DNA from: Symbiodinium natans
Lineage: Eukaryota; Sar; Dinophyceae; Suessiales; Symbiodiniaceae
Reading direction: 5' to 3'
NCBI GenBank assembly: GCA_905221605.1
Contig: CAJNDS010000888.1
Span: forward strand, 1 to 54,200
DNA: 54,200 nucleotides
Part shown: piece after piece, positions 39,329 through 48,694 of the stretch
How the letters are laid out: each line of letters opens with the position of its first letter
Position numbering within the stretch: the stretch's first letter is position 1
Position numbers and translations under genes: made by a program
Notes under the pieces: model-generated
Told to the model about the DNA's origin: nothing
What the model saw: only the letters and a program-made list of their open reading frames with translations
The model's database searches: none

Positions 39329-40595
39329 GTAAGAGAGACTGTCAGGGAGGGCCTTGGGGGGGGGGGGGGGGTTATTGAGGTTTGGGGTTCAGGGTCTAAG
39401 GTTTAGGGTTTTGGCAGTGGTTGTTCGGGTTTGGCTTGGGTACAGCTCAATGAGCTACAGTGCTGCGCTTTGGGTTTAAGGGCTCAGGTTGTCCCGGAGA
39501 TCTTCGGCCCGCTAAACCCTGATCCATCCAGGCCACCACCTCAAACCATAAACCACAAACCCCCCAGTAGCCCAGCCCCAACAAAGGTCCCCTAAACCGC
39601 ATACCCTAAACCCCCGCAATTCCAACCCGAATTCCGATGGTAGCCATGAAATCCACCAGTAGGCCCTGATCAAGGAATTCTTGGGAGCGGTGCCCCAATA
39701 GCTAATCCTTAAACCCGAAACTCGAAACTCGAAACCCTAAACCCTAACCCTGAACCCGAACTGAGACCCCCAAGCCCCCGTTTCAGCTCCAACCCTCAAC
39801 CAAAAGGTGTGGCGAGGAAGGCGGCAGCAGCGCAGAGGAGGCCGGCTCGGCCATTTTTTCGTTCTTTGGTTTAGGGCTTGGGGTTTAGGGTAAAGGCTTT
39901 AGGGTTTAGGGTTTAAGGTTTAGGGGTTCTTCGCCTTCAGCCTGGACCCTACAGAATCTAAGTTTTGCCGACAGTGTAAGTTGCGTCAAACATATTCTAT
40001 AAGAGCACCCCAAAAGCACAGCCGAGTTTGGTTGCGATGCTTGAATGTCCAGGATTGCGACCATGAACAATTTCTGCAGAGCTCGCCGTTGAATTCCGAC
40101 ACCGTGGGGTAGCGGCACGGAGCTTCGAGTGAGTTGAACGTTGTGAGTTTGGTATACATAGCCCTTGATGCCACGAATGCTGAGTGAGATCTCCTCAACT
40201 TGCAGGAAGCTCTGAAGCGGTACTGTCCCCATCCACAGGAGAACCGGAATCATCTCCTGGGCTTACCCAGAACACCCCAAGCTCTAGTCTTGGGCTGTAG
40301 CACGGGGCTTCAAGGCGTCATGCGCAGCACGCATGCGATGCAGGGAAAGAGTGGCAGAGCAAATCCCCAGCTTTGCATGTGTCTTTATCACGTTTGACCC
40401 TAAACTCGGGCTAGAACCCTATCATCCTATGACCCTACCATCCTATGACCCTATCATCCTATGACTATGACCCTACAACTACATAAATCCTAAAGCCCTG
40501 AATCCTGTAGCGCTCCCTAAACCCTAAACCCTAAACCCTAAACCCTAAACCCTAAACCCTAAAACCTAATCTCGACCCCACTTTCCACTTTCCAG

Positions 40596-40660
40596 GCGCA
40601 GCGGCCGAAGCCGGGAGCCGCGGCGGCTCCAGCGTGGACCTTGGAGTTCTCGTCTATTTG
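40596..40660 (+). CDS. candidate exon, unassigned
   Basis: TTCCAG acceptor after CCCTAAA units and GTTTAGGG donor at 40661 that begins a long G-rich tract. Reads AAAEAGSRGGSSVDLGVLVY. Confidence 0.5.
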
Positions 40661-40826
40661 GTTTAGGGTTTAGGGTTTAGGGTTCAGGGTTCAGGGTTCA
40701 GGGTTTAGGGTTTAGGGTTTAGGGTTCAGAGTTTAGGCTTTAGGGTTCAGGGTTTAGGGTTTAGGCTTTAGGGTTTAGGCTTTAGGGTTCATGGTTTAGG
40801 GTTTAGGATTTAGGGTTCAGGGTTTA
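40661..40826 (+). repeat. TTTAGGG / TTCAGGG mixed array
   Basis: Alternating TTTAGGG and TTCAGGG units with TTTAGGC variants, directly abutting a candidate donor. Confidence 0.95.
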
Positions 40827-40904
40827 TAGAAATTGTATAGGGTTGGGGTCCCAATAACGTTTTGACCGAAACGTTTTGAGCGAAAGTTTTTTTTGAACCA
40901 TATT

Positions 40905-41740
40905 TTTATTTTGGGGAAGGACGGGGGGCTGGGTGGCAGGGGCGAGCCTCGGGAGGCCCGGGGCCTGATTTGGGGTCTTGGGGCTTTGTGGCTTCTTGGC
41001 ATCTTTTGGGGTTATGGAGCTTGTTGGGGCCTTCTGGGCCTCCCGCGGTCTTGTTTTGGAGCTGGGGCCTTCCGGGGCGTTGTTTTGGGGTCTGGGGGCC
41101 CTTTTGGGGTTTTCGGGTCATGTTTTGGTGCCTCTATGGGCATTTTGGGCTTTGGAGCCAATTTTGGGCTCTGGGAACCAATTTTGGGCTCCGGAAGCCA
41201 AGCCAATTTTGGGCCTGGGGAAATTTTGAGCTTTGGGGGCCAAAGCCCATTTTGGGCTCTGGGAGCCAATTTGTTTAGGGAGCCAGGCTTTGGAGCCAAT
41301 TCTGGGCTCGCCAATTTTGGGCTTGGGGAGCAAATTTGGGGCTTTGGGGGGGGCAATTTTGGGCTTTGGAACCGATTTGGGCTTTGGGCTTTGGAAAGCA
41401 CAATTTTTTGGGCTGGTTTGGGCTCCGCAACCCAATTTTGGGCTTTGGGGCCAATTTTGGGCTTTGGGAAGCCATTTTGGGCTTCGGGGGCCACTTTTCG
41501 GCTCTGGAAGTCAATTTTCGCTTTGGGAAAGCACAATTTTTGGGCTTTGGGAGGCAATTTTGGGCTTTGGAAGCCAATTTCGGGCTTTGGCAGCCAATTT
41601 TGGGCTTTGGGAGCCAATTTGGCCTTTGGGAGCCTTTGCGAAGCCATTGGAAGCCAATTTGGGGTTTTCGAAGCCAATTGTGGGCTTCGAGGCGATTTGG
41701 GCTTTGGTTTGCCGGGACCCGGAAAGGCCCCACAGATTTA
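40905..41740. repeat. CCAATTTTGGGCTTT minisatellite
   Basis: Roughly 20-25 bp irregular units of GGAGCCAATTTTGGGCTTTG, G-rich on the + strand, with CCAATTTTGG self-complementary cores. Long frames in all directions (up to about 280 codons) read GFG / KPK low-complexity peptides and are not genes. Confidence 0.9.
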
Positions 41741-41867
41741 AGTAAATTGCACATTTGGCCTCCCGGCCTCCCGCTTTGGATTAATTTACTTAAACTCTGT
41801 TTGCCAGCTGTTTCGACAAATACCTTGGAAAATTCAGAATGATACCACATACAGTTATTTTGTCTTG

Positions 41868-42068
41868 AGGGTTTAGGGTTCAGGGTTTAGGGTTCAGGCT
41901 TTAGGCTTTAGGGTTCAGGGTTTAGGGCTTAGGATTTAGGGTTCAGGGTTTAGGGTTTAGGGTTCAGGGTGCAGGGTTCAGGTTTTAGGGTTTAGGGTTT
42001 AGGGTTTAGGGTTTAGGGTTTAGGGTTTAGGGTTTCGGGTTTAGGGTTTAGGGTTTAGGGTTTAGGGT
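41868..42068 (+). repeat. TTTAGGG / TTCAGGG array
   Basis: About 28 units mixing TTTAGGG, TTCAGGG and TTTAGGC, with a homogeneous TTTAGGG block at 41990-42068. Confidence 0.95.
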
Positions 42069-42091
42069 GTACAGTCTAGGGGCTTGAAAAG

Positions 42092-42190
42092 GTTGTTATT
42101 GTGGACGTCAACGGCAAGGGAATGCTTGAGCCTATGATTGGCATTGTCTTCAACGGAGAGAAGAAGGACGGTCTCCAGAGTTTAACATGA
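42092..42190 (+). CDS. candidate exon, unassigned
   Basis: GAAAAG acceptor. Reads VVIVDVNGKGMLEPMIGIVF then NGEKKDGLQ, to a TGA at 42188. May end earlier (42178) and join to 42233 as GLQ-LLMFLLDD. Compact beta-rich peptide; no family assigned. Confidence 0.5.
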   Translation, partial: VVIVDVNGKGMLEPMIGIVFNGEKKDGLQSLT

Positions 42191-42232
42191 GTTTAGGGCT
42201 TAGGGCTTAGGGCGTAGGGAGCTGCGCTGCAG

Positions 42233-42265
42233 CTGCTCATGTTCCTCCTGGACGACCTATCACAG
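42233..42265 (+). CDS. candidate small exon, unassigned
   Basis: CTGCAG acceptor and GTTTAC donor at 42266. Reads LLMFLLDDLSQ. Confidence 0.35.
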
Positions 42266-42663
42266 GTTTACAGACCCCTGTCAGGCTGGCCCCGGCAGCC
42301 GATCGCAAACTCCGAAACCGTTCGTGGTAAGGCTGTGCATTAAGCATATTGACTCCTCAACCCGTTGGGGCATTAACTCATTGACCGCATTTTAGACAGC
42401 AGTTTCTTTAGGCGCAGCATATCTTTGCACCAAGCATACTCAACTCAATTCTCACACAGCTTGAAGACCCCTGCAAGCCCCATCAAGCTTAAAACTTAGT
42501 TTCCATCCTCAATGGCTGCAGCCGAAGCTTGACCCGCAGGTACCCTGGTGGAGCCAAGTGATGGGCCAAGTGCGTGAATGTGTATGCTGCTCACGGAGGT
42601 AGCTGGCTGAAGTTAGAACGGACTATTCAAGAATTCATGGGGCCTCATTGGTTTGTAAGAACA

Positions 42664-42975
42664 CTTGTTTGGCTTGTTTGTGGGTGGAGCACTTGCCATC
42701 CGGACCCTTTGAACAAGGCAGGGAATGCCAACATCCGAAAACCTAGACCCGATCCTCACATGCCAGAAAGCGCCTTGACAGGGTCAGCCTGTACAGAGTG
42801 TAGGGTTTAGGGTCTAGGGTTTAGGGTTTAGGACTATCTGGTGGACGGCATTCCCTTGGCCCCAGCCGGCGACAACGCCGTGCACTGGGGGATCACATCC
42901 CCCAACAAATGGCAGAGTTGCAAGCCAACGCTTGGAAGTGCATTTGACACGGGGTGCACGGCAACTTGACTCGGC
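42664..42975 (+). pseudogene. decayed copy of the iota-CA 3' end
   Basis: Parallels 30940-31215: shared blocks include TTGAACAAGGC-GGGAA, CCCGATCCTCAC, GACAACGCCGTGCACT and ATC-C-TCCCC. The parent stop TAG reads TGG here and frames are broken. A 32-bp telomere-type tract (42801-42832) interrupts it exactly inside the tail repeat. Confidence 0.85.
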
Positions 42976-43154
42976 TTCATATTCATTGCAGCTGAAAGAT
43001 ATCTGCGCCTGCTTAAAACGGGCGAGGCGCAGGCATCTTCTGTGCTGCCTTGGGGCAGCGATTGCTTCGCAACAAAGCAAACGGCACTCAAATCAAAAAT
43101 TCTGACCATTCTCAATCTCCTTAGGGAGCTTCATGGGTACTGTTAACCCCAATT

Positions 43155-43470
43155 CTACGTCCACTTAGAAGCCCCTAAAGTCCCCCTAAGTAGGTGATAG
43201 GTAGGGTTATACTTGGGGATAGAAGCACCCATGAACCTCCAAGCTTGTTTAAGGTCTAGGGCGCCGCACTCATGCGATGCAGAATCAGAGAAAGCACCGG
43301 ACCCGGTAGCGCAAAGCCCCCAGGAGGGCAACAAAAAGTTGAACCCTGAACTCCAAACCCCTAGCTTCAGCTTCAACCCTTGAGTTATTTGTCACCAAGA
43401 AGCCGTGTCAAAATGCAAGTCCTTAAAGGGGCCTCGGAGCTCTCAGCCCCGGGCCTTGAACCGCGGCATT
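43155..43470. repeat. dispersed 310-bp repeat, copy 2
   Basis: Counterpart of 37016-37325. It lies between two segments resembling the iota-CA 3' flank (42890-42975 and 43476-43800), so it may have inserted into that duplicate. Confidence 0.8.
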
Positions 43471-43475
43471 GAAAC

Positions 43476-43800
43476 GGGGTGCACGGCTACTTGACCCGTT
43501 TCAACTCAACACAGATAGGGCATATTTAAAAGATGAAAACGCTCGAGCAAGATGTGGAAGCCATCTCAACCCTTCAGCTTCAAGGCCTGAGTCCCCCCAA
43601 ACTCGCTGATCCTTGCCTGCCTAAAATGGGCGGGCGTCGAGCCGTTTCATGGATTTGACCAAGCCTGGGTTGAGGCCTTCGGCTATTCTATTCAGGGCAG
43701 GAGGTTTTGTCATTACGGTCAAGTTTCAATGCTCCAACCTGGCATGGCGATGATCGATTTCGGTTGTAGCGACCGTAGTCAGACGACAAAATCGCTTCTT
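43476..43800. other. second segment resembling the iota-CA 3' flank
   Basis: GGGGTGCACGGCTACTTGAC and ATAGGGCATATTTAAAAGAT correspond to 31185-31260; later parts correspond loosely to 31400-31620 and 35450-35645. Confidence 0.55.
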
Positions 43801-46650
43801 AGTGGGCGTCGAGCGACATTGGCAGCTCTCGAGCCCCTGGCCCCATCAAATAAGGTTAAGTTTAGGGTTTGGGGTTTAGGGTTTAGGGCTTGGCCCGTCA
43901 GGTCTGAATTTGGGCTATCCCTCTCTTCCCCCCACCTACATTCAGTTAGCACGTGCTCGAACTCCTCGCGGCGGCACCTAACCTGCATTTGAACACCCTT
44001 CGCAGTTTGTCACTTGTGGCGGTTATGCTGCTGCGTTCCGGATTGCCCGCAGAGCTCATCTTCATTCCACACCATGTGGAGTTAGGAGTGAACTTAACGC
44101 AGCTCCAATAACTATACAGCTCTAAAATGTTGACTTGGCCACTTGGCATTTCTACCCCCCGTGGGAAAGAATCATGCAAATACCCAGGAACGAGATTTGA
44201 TTTGAGGGCGCTATCTAGAACAGGAGGCACAATTAGATTTCTCGGTCCCCTGCCAAAGAGATAAAAGCAATCAAGCAGGGCCTTAAAAATGCGAAGTGGA
44301 CATTACTGCGCATCAGTGACTCCCTTGGCCCAATCCCATGGATTGCACTGTTCTGCGTCCTGACCTGTAGGTCACCCTATTCTACACCCTAAACCCTATA
44401 CACCCCAAACCCTATAAGTCCTAAACCCTACAAAACCTAAACCCTAAACACCCCCGAGCGGAGGTTCAGCCTAAACCCTACAAAACCTGAGCCCTAAACC
44501 CGAAACACCCCAAGCAGGTTTCAACCACTGTTCACCCTAAACCCTGCAAACCCTAAACCCCAAGAGGGTCCAACCCTAAATCCTAAACCCTACAAACCCT
44601 GAACCCTAAAACTGAGCCCTACACCCTAAAAGCCCTAAACCCTAAGCACTATAGACCCCCAAGCCCCAAGCATGGCAAGCCCTCGAGCCGCTGCTGAGCC
44701 AATGAAATGGTTTTTTCTGAAGCCCCCGACGCAGGAAGAGAGGCAAGCAGTCATTGGTTTTTCAATAGGCAGATATTGACATGGGTCGCAAATCTGGCGC
44801 CAGTGATAAACCATTTTCCAAGAAACCCCAAGCCTAAACCGGCACTGCTGATCAGCTCCGCGGATCGAATCCTGAAGCCCTGAACCCTACACGCTTAGGG
44901 TGGCTTAGGGGTTTAGGGTTTAGGGTTTAGGCGGTTTAGGGTTTAGGGTCTTAATCCCTCAAACCCATGGGATGTCTGTCAGTTGGTTCCATAACCCTAG
45001 TCCTAAGCCCGATGAACCCTACATCCTAAACCCTAAACGCCCAAGCAGGGTTCAACCCTAAACAACCCTAAGCCCTAAGCCCTAAACCTTACAGCCCCTA
45101 CAACCCCCAAATCCCTAAACCCTACACCCTAAACCCTAAACCCTAAACCCCAAACCCTAGACCCTAACCCCAAACCCTGAACTCTAAGCCCTAAGCCCCA
45201 AACCCTAAGCCAGAAGCATGGCAAGCCCCCGGGTCGAGCCGCTGCCGAGCCCCAGAGCAGTGGTGGAGGCAGACGTCACCGCCTACGTGGGTGACCCCGG
45301 GCTTTTAATGGCGTTTAGGGTTTGGGGGTAGGGTTAAGGGTGTTTAGGGTCTTCCGGGTTTTAGGGGCTTTCGGAGTTTTAGGGTTTTAAGGGTTTTTTA
45401 GGGTCTTTGGGGTGTTTTTTTGAGGCTGTTGAGGGCTTTAAGGCCTTTTGGGGGGTGTTACGGTTTTTGGGGGCTCTTCTGGTTCAGCGTCCTTCTGGAG
45501 CATCCCAGGGCTTCTTGTGCTATGAGAACAAGAACGATGACACAAAAGCCTTAGCACCTCAAAAAAAGGGTTCAAGCCTAAACAACCCTAGACAACCCTA
45601 AGCCCTAAACCCTATAGGACCTAAACCCTAAAGCCGTGACAGCGCAGGACATTCGAGACCTGCGGTCCCCTGGGTCCTGCCCCACATCCCGCACCGCGTC
45701 CCTCGCTTCCCTCGCATCCCGCGCGCGTCCCGCATGTCCCACCCCGCGTCCCCTTAGAACCATGACTATGAAACCTAGAATAACGATAGTATCAATATTG
45801 AAAATACAGCTTATCGCAAGAACAATGGCATTGTTACAGCACGAGTTATGACAATCGTATCCCTAATAGTGCCTGCCGTCGAGGTGAAACGCTGTGGATT
45901 TGGAAGGCTGTAGCACTGTTTGTCTTCGTGTTCTTGCTTCATTCGCGGAGTTTGCTTGCTATGACTCGTGTGCTTCGCTGCAACGTACTGTGCATCCCTG
46001 GGGAGGTTTGGGTCAGGTTGAGGGATTTTAAGAGTCAGGGTTTAAGGATCTGGGCTTCCGATCACCTCGTAAGCGTCAAGGAGCAAAGTGGATCAAGTGC
46101 GCATCTGAGCGGCCTATAAAGACTTCCGACAGGGCGCCACAGTAAACGTGCAGCGAAAGTGTTCTGGTTTTGGGGAGATGAGGACGGCATGTAGGGATCC
46201 AGAGAGACTCGTCGGCATGTTTTTGAGTGCTTAAGCTCTTATGGTGGCCATGGTCATCCTGCCCATCATACGTGCGATGCTAGCTTGACTGCCCCGCCGG
46301 CTGCGCAACAACAAGTACTCGTCCGGACCACAGAACACGAACAGTAGCCACGGCGTAACCCACCACCAGCTTCATCTAATGCGAGCACAACATGCCGCAG
46401 TGACTTTCCACAGCCAAGTCTAGACTCAATCGGGTCTTCCCATAGCCTCACAACCGAGGATTTGACCCACCGCGTCCGGACGGCCTTGGCTGACGGGAAG
46501 TGTGGGCCCCATGGCGAGGCCAGCCTGGTGCAAGCACCTTGGTTGAGCGGTTGTCATTTAAGTGTGCGTGTGTGCCTGTGTGTGTGTGTGCCAACTCTTT
46601 ATGTGACGCTACGGTGCTTTTAGAAAGTCATGACTATGCTCCATGCGGAG
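43801..46650. other. no gene supported; degenerate telomere-type sequence
   Basis: 44375-45210 is mainly irregular CCCTAAA, CCCTACA and CCCTATA units. 45290-45460 is G-rich variants. 45640-45740 is a CCCGCGTCC-type short repeat. 45770-45860 is AT-rich low complexity. 46561-46590 is a (GT)n run. Open frames here show no motif. Confidence 0.5.
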
Positions 46651-46658
46651 GAGTTTAA

Positions 46659-46862
46659 GCTTTACACTCAACCGAAAACTGTCTGCCCAATCAGACCTTA
46701 AACCTGAAGCTCCAAAACCTTAAGGTAGGGGCATCCAAAGACGCGGCGGCTGTCGTGGCCCTTGATGGATCCGTCACCACGCGAGGTGATGCTGCCGTCG
46801 GTGGTGATAGCCACGTGGCTCCTACAAAGGAAGGGTCTCAGGGTTTAGGGTTTAAGGTTTAG
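46659..46862 (+). pseudogene. decayed 5' repeat of the RCC1-like gene
   Basis: Frame open between TAA (46656) and TAG (46860), with no ATG. It ends in a degenerate repeat unit (VVALDGSVTTRGDAAVGGDS) in the same frame as the main gene. The stop lies in a telomere-type tract (46838-46868). It is either an exon cut off by an intron or a decayed N-terminus. Confidence 0.55.
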
Positions 46863-46883
46863 GGTTTATCCCCTCAAGTTGTC

Positions 46884-48098
46884 TTGCGGGCAGCATTCCC
46901 TTCTTGCCTGACAGTTGCGAACAAAAGGGCAACGAAAAGCCAGTTCAGCAATCTTACAGTCCTAGGTAGTGCTGTGCGGCATCAGCTGAAGAATGTGAAG
47001 CACATCCAAGCCACTCACAAAGCCTTTGCAGCAGTCCTTAGTGACGGGTCTGTCGCCACCTGGGGCGACGCTGTCTGTGGCGGTGATAGCAGTGGTGTGC
47101 AACATCTCTTGAAGAATGTGAAGGAGATTCAAGCATCGTTCCGAGCGTTCGCCGCCATCCTAGCTGATGGATCTGTTGTGACATGGGGTCATGCGGACTA
47201 CGGCTCCGACAGCAGTGCCGTTCAGGACCAGCTTAGGACGGTTCAAAAGATCCAATCCACCCAAAACGCCTTCGCTGCGATCCGCCAAGATGGATCTGTG
47301 GTGACCTGGGGTGACGAGGACTATGGTGGAAATAGCACTAACGTGCAGGAACAGCTGCATGGGGTGAAACACATCCAGTCGACTACCACAGCCTTTGCAG
47401 CCATCCTTGGCGATGGTTCCGTCGTGACTTGGGGCGACGCCGACTACGGTGCCGACAGTAGCTCTGTCCAGGACAGGCTCAAAAATGTGCTGCAGATCCA
47501 AGCAACAACAGCCGCCTTCGCGGCGATCCTGGCAGATGGATCTGTTGTCACCTGGGGCGATGGCCCCTATGGCGGCGACAGCAGCGATGTTCAGGACAAG
47601 CTGAAGGACGTGAAGCAAGTCCAAGCCTCTTCACGGTCCTTTGCTGCCCTCACTGGCTCGGGATCCGTGGTAACTTGGGGCGAGATGGAGCCGCGCGTCT
47701 GTTTCCCGGACTTCACTGGGGACCTTGAGGCCATCGAGCGGTGCCTGGACGTCCAAGCGATCCAGGCCTCCGGCGCAGCCTTCGCGGCCGTCCGAGGTGA
47801 TGGATCCGTGGTGACTTGGGGTGATGCAGAATCTGCAGACCACGGCGGTGACAGCAGCGGGGTCCAAAAGCAGCTGACAAATGTTTTGAAGATCCAAGCC
47901 ACCGACAGGGCCTTTGCAGCCATCCTGCGGGATGGATCCGTTGTCTCCTGGGGCGATGCGGAGCAAGGCGGAGACAGCAGCATGGTGCAAGCGCAGCTCA
48001 AGGATGTGCAAGCCATCCAAGCCTGCAGAAAGGTCTTCGCAGCCATCCTTGGCGATGGGTCGGTGGTGACCTGGGGCGCGCATGCACACTGGTCATGA
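46884..48098 (+). CDS. RCC1-like repeat protein (nine DGSVVTWG units)
   Basis: Nine tandem repeats of about 41 residues, each with FAAI-x-DGSVVTWG and a VQxQLKNV-xxIQA helix. They form an RCC1/UVR8/HERC-like beta-propeller pattern; such genes are numerous in dinoflagellates and usually annotated by similarity to HERC E3 ligases, but no HECT domain is present here. The sixth repeat is diverged and followed by an insertion (EPRVCFPDFTG...). No ATG fits: 46884 is a TTG and the frame is open from 46863, so the 5' end is probably an exon joined to the upstream unit at 46659-46862. Role unknown; likely a protein-binding propeller. Confidence 0.7.
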   Translation: MRAAFPSCLTVANKRATKSQFSNLTVLGSAVRHQLKNVKHIQATHKAFAAVLSDGSVATWGDAVCGGDSSGVQHLLKNVKEIQASFRAFAAILADGSVVTWGHADYGSDSSAVQDQLRTVQKIQSTQNAFAAIRQDGSVVTWGDEDYGGNSTNVQEQLHGVKHIQSTTTAFAAILGDGSVVTWGDADYGADSSSVQDRLKNVLQIQATTAAFAAILADGSVVTWGDGPYGGDSSDVQDKLKDVKQVQASSRSFAALTGSGSVVTWGEMEPRVCFPDFTGDLEAIERCLDVQAIQASGAAFAAVRGDGSVVTWGDAESADHGGDSSGVQKQLTNVLKIQATDRAFAAILRDGSVVSWGDAEQGGDSSMVQAQLKDVQAIQACRKVFAAILGDGSVVTWGAHAHWS

Positions 48099-48694
48099 CG
48101 CTGGTGCAGCCGAGCTCAGACAGCTTTAGGGCGGGTTCAAAGTAACCGGCCCAAGTAGTGGCTGAAGCGTTTATGCTTCAAGACGCGAGCGCCAGGGTGC
48201 CGCAAGCGAATAGTCCACATCAGCTAGTGTACACCTCAGAGTTGGTTTAAGTCATGGCTCCCAGTTTGGTTTTGGCTCCGAGGCTGGTTTTGGGTTTTGA
48301 CCCCCTTTTTCAGCGCACCCTCGACTGTGTTCGACCTGTCTCACCTCACCTACAGAGCGCACTGAAGATCTTGCAGAAACATTCCACACTCTCCCGGGTA
48401 GGTCTTGAAGAGCCATACTAACAGTACTGCTAGCCGACACCATATAAAGGTAATCATGTTGAATAGTCTGAGTCGAAAAGCACAAGCAAGAACACTCGTA
48501 GCAACAAAAGAATACTGATCATGATATTAGTAGTGAGAATAATAGGAGGAAAAGAAACGAAATCGTCATTGTACTAGTACTAGGGCTCGCAATGCAACAG
48601 CAATGGAAATAGTAATTGTAAGGAATCAAAAGATGTGTACAAAAGGCAGCCATGTCGTCTCAATGCTGACACTTTTGTGGCCCCGGTCGCTGTC
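48099..48694. other. intergenic, no gene seen
   Basis: Includes an A-rich low-complexity stretch (48470-48640) like 28330-28750. The downstream frame is open from 48635, but an earlier ATG there adds a leader unlike the rest. Confidence 0.5.

Noticed and set aside
40893-41850. Frames of 100-280 codons on both strands
   Set aside because: By-products of the CCAATTTTGGGCTTT minisatellite; low-complexity GFG, PK and W-rich peptides with no domain.
47160-48089. Minus-strand frames opposite the RCC1-like gene
   Set aside because: Shadow of a 123-bp repeat coding on the plus strand; no independent motif.
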